A stretch of DNA of 64,000 bases from Beijerinckiaceae bacterium. Its GTDB lineage: Bacteria; Bacteroidota; Bacteroidia; Chitinophagales; Chitinophagaceae. The stretch spans positions 19,433 to 83,432 of the forward strand of contig CAJCIQ010000163.1 in the NCBI GenBank assembly GCA_903970475.1, in the 5' to 3' direction. The notes below the pieces were generated by a model. The model was not told the origin of the DNA and made no database searches. It saw only the letters and a list, made by a program, of their open reading frames with translations. The translations under genes were made by a program, and so were the position numbers. Below are positions 61,029 through 64,000 of this stretch, in pieces; position 1 is the first letter of the stretch; each line of letters opens with the position of its first letter.

Positions 61029-62612
61029 TTATAAGCGCACGATCTTAAAATTTAACGTTTGGCCTTCACCCAATACCTGAATCAGGTATACACCTCTGGA
61101 ATAATTGCTCAGGTCAATGGCGGATGTATGATTGCCCAAATCCATTTGCGTGACGTTTTGAGAAAGTACACGGCCCATCATATCCATAACCCGGATGGTT
61201 ACATTTGACGGCAAATTGAGGTAATAAAATACATTTACCCTACCCGAAGTCGGGTTGGGATAACCCCCGCTTGCGGAAGCAGCAGAAGCAAGCCTTGGCG
61301 CCTGAAGCTGAGTAGTTGTGTTCAGCGTAGGAGTGGGATATGCAATGTGCATGATATTTAACGGATCGATGAAAGGGCTTTGGCTATGCGTTCCCAATAC
61401 GTAAAAACTCGTGAGGTCGACTTCTGTATTGGACCAGCCATCATCGCTGAGTAAAATAGGATAATTGAAGGAGGATGCATTCCAGCTATCCGAAGTTTCC
61501 AGGATTTTTATCCTGGCTGACCAGTTGATAAGATCTGGCGAATAACGGATGGCCAGGTGGTGTCTGGGCTGCTGCACCCCATTGTTATTAGTAATATCCT
61601 TATAGTCTACGTATTCCTCCAGCCCTATAAAATAATCCTGCCCCTTTACCTGGGCCGCCGTAAACCGGTAGGCCTCCGTACCACCGTTAAGCTCATCGGG
61701 TAGTATATCTGTGGCCTTAGGCCCTTGAGTGCGCACATAATCCAGCATGTTTTCTTTTGTTAATCCAGCAGGAAGACTGGGCAACCATTCGACGTTCCCC
61801 GCCGTGTCCTTATAATAGACCTGATACTGGGTAGGATCCAAATCGCTTTCCAGGGACACCCTTACCAGCTTAATTCCCCTCCTCCTACCTTCTTCATTTA
61901 GGGTAGTACCCCTTAAAGGTCCCTTATCCCATATGAAAACATAGATGTACCCATTATATACTATAGAGGAGGGCTGCAACAATCCATCCGTTATTTGGGT
62001 TACGCCATTAGCACCAACAAACCCGTTAGACGGCCACAGGATTGGGCCCAGGTCATTGGAATATCCCTGCTGTCCCCAGTTGTTCCTTGAATTATCAGGC
62101 GTCCAAACTGCCGAAACCATGGCAAAATACCCCTGATAGGGATTATTGCAATTTATAGGGACGTTGGGATCAATAGTGTTGGCCGACCCATTGCATTCGT
62201 TCCTGTTTTCATTGTGACAAAATCCAATATCTATGGTTCCTGCATAGGGGTTCTGCAAGTGGTGGGCTGAGTAAATACCCGAGTAATTGCGCTTCCAAGG
62301 GTCTTGTGCAACGGGACCCGTCGCAAAATAGCCGCCTTTTCCCGCGCAGTTGATGGCTTCTTTGGGCGTGATGGCTTCGGGTACGCTATAGGTCACCGTA
62401 CTGATCCCATTATGCGCGAAATAAGTATGCCATCCCCCACCTATAGTCCAGGGAGGTATCTCCATGGATATGGTATTGGCACCGGCATAAAACTTGACGG
62501 CATCCACTTCGCCCAACACCAGGCTATCAAACTGAGGTGGATAGGTTGAATACTGCGCCAAGGATACAATAGAAAAAGCAGCAGAGCAGGCAAGCAAAAA
62601 AAGCCCTTTCAT
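61029..62612 (-). CDS. Type IX secretion substrate, possible five-bladed-propeller enzyme
   Basis: In this 527-residue protein a signal peptide (KGLFLLACSAAFSIVSLAQ) is followed by a long region (about 30-430) with WIDKGPLRGTT-like turns (FIWDKGPLRGTTL), AIRYSPDLINWS and QDYFIGLEEYVDYKD. These are reminiscent of propeller enzymes such as GH32/GH43, but I see no sure catalytic set. The last 80 residues are the type A sorting domain: YPNPTSGRVNVFYYLNLPSNV, IRVMDMMGRVLSQN, and GVYLIQVLGEGQTLNFKIVRL (in parts). It should be exported by the type IX system and left on the surface or released. The promoter region ahead is not clear. Confidence 0.85.
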   Translation of the reverse strand: MKGLFLLACSAAFSIVSLAQYSTYPPQFDSLVLGEVDAVKFYAGANTISMEIPPWTIGGGWHTYFAHNGISTVTYSVPEAITPKEAINCAGKGGYFATGPVAQDPWKRNYSGIYSAHHLQNPYAGTIDIGFCHNENRNECNGSANTIDPNVPINCNNPYQGYFAMVSAVWTPDNSRNNWGQQGYSNDLGPILWPSNGFVGANGVTQITDGLLQPSSIVYNGYIYVFIWDKGPLRGTTLNEEGRRRGIKLVRVSLESDLDPTQYQVYYKDTAGNVEWLPSLPAGLTKENMLDYVRTQGPKATDILPDELNGGTEAYRFTAAQVKGQDYFIGLEEYVDYKDITNNNGVQQPRHHLAIRYSPDLINWSARIKILETSDSWNASSFNYPILLSDDGWSNTEVDLTSFYVLGTHSQSPFIDPLNIMHIAYPTPTLNTTTQLQAPRLASAASASGGYPNPTSGRVNVFYYLNLPSNVTIRVMDMMGRVLSQNVTQMDLGNHTSAIDLSNYSRGVYLIQVLGEGQTLNFKIVRL

Positions 62613-62830
62613 GTCTCAAGCAATTGAAAAGTTTAGACCATATATCCGTTGTGATAAATTACTCAAAACCAGCACACGTCCCCATTTCTTCCAGGTCATT
62701 TTTAGGTTAATAACACTTCATTAAAAATAATCTGAGGTCAGGTATACCCATTTTTAACGTCTCTTCCTTAAGCCTTAGTTCCCTAGCCCCCATCATATAC
62801 GAAAATTCCGGACGTCGGGCGGGGGCTCAC
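62613..62830. other. Short intergenic gap without a clear element
   Basis: This 218-base stretch lies between the type IX-substrate gene and the amidohydrolase stop, both on the minus strand. It is A/T-rich at 62690-62760. A possible 7-base pairing (AGCCCCC and GGGGGCT) has a long loop and no T-run, so I do not call a terminator. Confidence 0.4.
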
Positions 62831-64000
62831 CTAGTGGTAGACCACCCCAGCCTTCATTACGAAGCTAACGTGTTGCATAACGCGTATATCCTGGGTGGGG
62901 TCCCCATCTACAGCAATAATATCGGCCCACTTCCCCTTTGTAATACTACCGGCTTGGTCAGAGATACCCAATAAATCGGCCGCATTTACCGTGGCCGCTC
63001 GCAGGGCTTCCATGGAGGGCATACCCGCTTCCACCATATATTGGAATTCGAGGGCGTTTTTCCCATGTTGATATACCCCCGCATCGGTACCAAAGGCAAT
63101 CTTTACCCCCGCCTTATAAGATCTGGCAAAACTTTGCTGGATCTGGGTACCTACCACTATGGCCTTGCGGGCAATGACCGGGGGAAAGAACCCGGACACC
63201 TTTGCTGAATCCGCTACAGATTTACCTGCTATGATGGTGGGAACCAGATAAGTTCCATGCTGGATGGCCAACTGCCTGTCCTCATCATTCATAAACGTGC
63301 CATGTTCTATAGAGGCAACCCCACCGAGGATGGCCCTACGGATACCTTCTGCTCCATGGGCGTGGCAGGCAACCTTCAATCCATAATCTTTAGCCGTTTC
63401 TACGACCGCTTTTATTTCATCAATGGTAAACTCGGCCCCGGTTCCGTTTTCACTCAAGTCCAGCACCCCACCGGTGGAAGCAATCTTAATCACGTCTGAC
63501 CCGCGCTTAACCTGTAACCTAACTGCTTTGACCAATTCATCCCTACCATCGGCTATGCCGTCATCCGGCCCCATCTTATGGTCAAACACGTCATCCCTGA
63601 ATCCATCAGAAGGATCCATATGTCCCCCGCTGGCAGAAATGGCCCTACCGGCAGTATAAATCCTTGGACCGGCTACCCAACCCCTGGCCACTGCTTTTCT
63701 CAAAGAAATATTAACCCCGGTACCTCCCAAATCCCTTACGGTCGTAAAGCCGGCCAAGAGGGTAATTTTGGCAAATACGGATGCCCTGAAGGCAATATCC
63801 GCATCCGTCATGGTAAACCCATCCAACATTGAGGTCCTGTTATAAATCGCTTCCAGGTGCACATGGCAATCCATCAACCCAGGCAAAACAGTCTTATCCT
63901 TTAAAGAGATCAATGTATCCCCGGCTCCTCCGGTCACATACCCTTCCTTAACATCCACAATAGTGGTACCCGCTACTACAATGGTCATCCGAGGTCGGAC
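62831..64000 (-). CDS. Amidohydrolase (imidazolonepropionase/prolidase-like), N-terminus cut by window end
   Basis: The frame is open to the right edge, so the protein is at least 389 residues; the ATG at 63988 is probably internal because the reading frame continues past it. Family landmarks are LPGLMDCHVHLE (H-x-H metal motif), FTTVRDLGG, VIKIASTGGVLDLSENG, CHAHGAEGIRRAI, SIEHGTFM and FGTDAGVYQHG. They match COG1228 metal-dependent hydrolases that cleave Xaa-Pro dipeptides or related amides. Residues to complete the N-terminal beta-sandwich and any signal peptide lie outside the window. Confidence 0.93.
   Translation of the reverse strand, partial: VRPRMTIVVAGTTIVDVKEGYVTGGAGDTLISLKDKTVLPGLMDCHVHLEAIYNRTSMLDGFTMTDADIAFRASVFAKITLLAGFTTVRDLGGTGVNISLRKAVARGWVAGPRIYTAGRAISASGGHMDPSDGFRDDVFDHKMGPDDGIADGRDELVKAVRLQVKRGSDVIKIASTGGVLDLSENGTGAEFTIDEIKAVVETAKDYGLKVACHAHGAEGIRRAILGGVASIEHGTFMNDEDRQLAIQHGTYLVPTIIAGKSVADSAKVSGFFPPVIARKAIVVGTQIQQSFARSYKAGVKIAFGTDAGVYQHGKNALEFQYMVEAGMPSMEALRAATVNAADLLGISDQAGSITKGKWADIIAVDGDPTQDIRVMQHVSFVMKAGVVYH

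Noticed and set aside
1..64000. CRISPR arrays, tRNA or rRNA genes, insertion sequences, phage genes
   Set aside because: No evenly spaced direct repeats with unique spacers, no cloverleaf or rRNA landmark sequence, and no transposase or integrase motif was seen.

Overview
The window reads as a chromosomal segment of a Bacteroidota bacterium, most likely of the Chitinophagaceae or a near relative. The grounds are two SusC/SusD-type outer-membrane uptake systems, a DUF1735 lipoprotein, many lipobox signal peptides, a C-terminal type IX secretion sorting domain, an S9B dipeptidyl peptidase, a long Bacteroidota-style signal peptidase I, MacB/FtsX-like permeases, and at least one TAnnTTTG -7 promoter box. 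I saw no rRNA, tRNA, CRISPR array, insertion sequence or phage gene.

Layout. 1-3.8 kb: the end of a SusC receptor, its SusD partner, a DUF1735 lipoprotein and a NagX-like acyltransferase, closed by a terminator. 3.9-10.7 kb (minus): GH79 enzyme, esterase, ABC ATPase, ABC permease and a BamA/TamA-like barrel. 10.9-11.8 kb (plus): metallo-beta-lactamase-fold hydrolase. 11.7-20 kb (minus): APC permease, haem-binding protein, DUF3857/transglutaminase protein, GH9 and GH3 enzymes. 20-28.4 kb: receiver-like protein and pirin; GH127 and PhyH opposite an AraC regulator; a thioredoxin/TPR lipoprotein; a class C serine hydrolase. 28.5-38 kb: signal peptidase I, then (minus) a SusC-SusD-sulfatase-small membrane peptide-fatty acid hydroxylase operon. 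38.3-40.2 kb: a decayed moaA/moeA chimera. 40.3-49.6 kb: phosphate transporter, universal stress protein, a one-module A-T-TE peptide synthetase, GH43, reductases. 49.6-64 kb: dipeptidyl peptidase IV, FtsX-like permease, lone ExbD, SRPBCC membrane protein, a glutathionylspermidine-synthase-fold cluster, small membrane proteins, a type IX-secreted protein and a truncated amidohydrolase.

How it fits together. Much of the window serves extracellular glycan breakdown: GH79, GH3, GH9, GH127, GH43, an esterase, a sulfatase and two SusCD pairs. The 31-38 kb unit looks like a locus for sulfated glycan or sulfate-ester use. The rest is envelope upkeep (signal peptidase, barrel assembly-like protein, permeases) and housekeeping.

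Most notable: (i) the moaA/moeA chimera, with an amber codon just after the radical-SAM cysteines, a short stretch in the wrong frame, and a 24-bp repeat array at the fusion joint; (ii) a strong plus-strand terminator just upstream of, and antisense to, the second susC, which could end an antisense small RNA; (iii) an unlisted 38-residue membrane peptide whose start codon overlaps the sulfatase stop; (iv) a sulfatase lacking a usual active-site histidine; (v) short GC-rich tandem repeats at several unrelated places. Coordinates and translations were read by eye. Family names rest on motif recognition, not on a database search.
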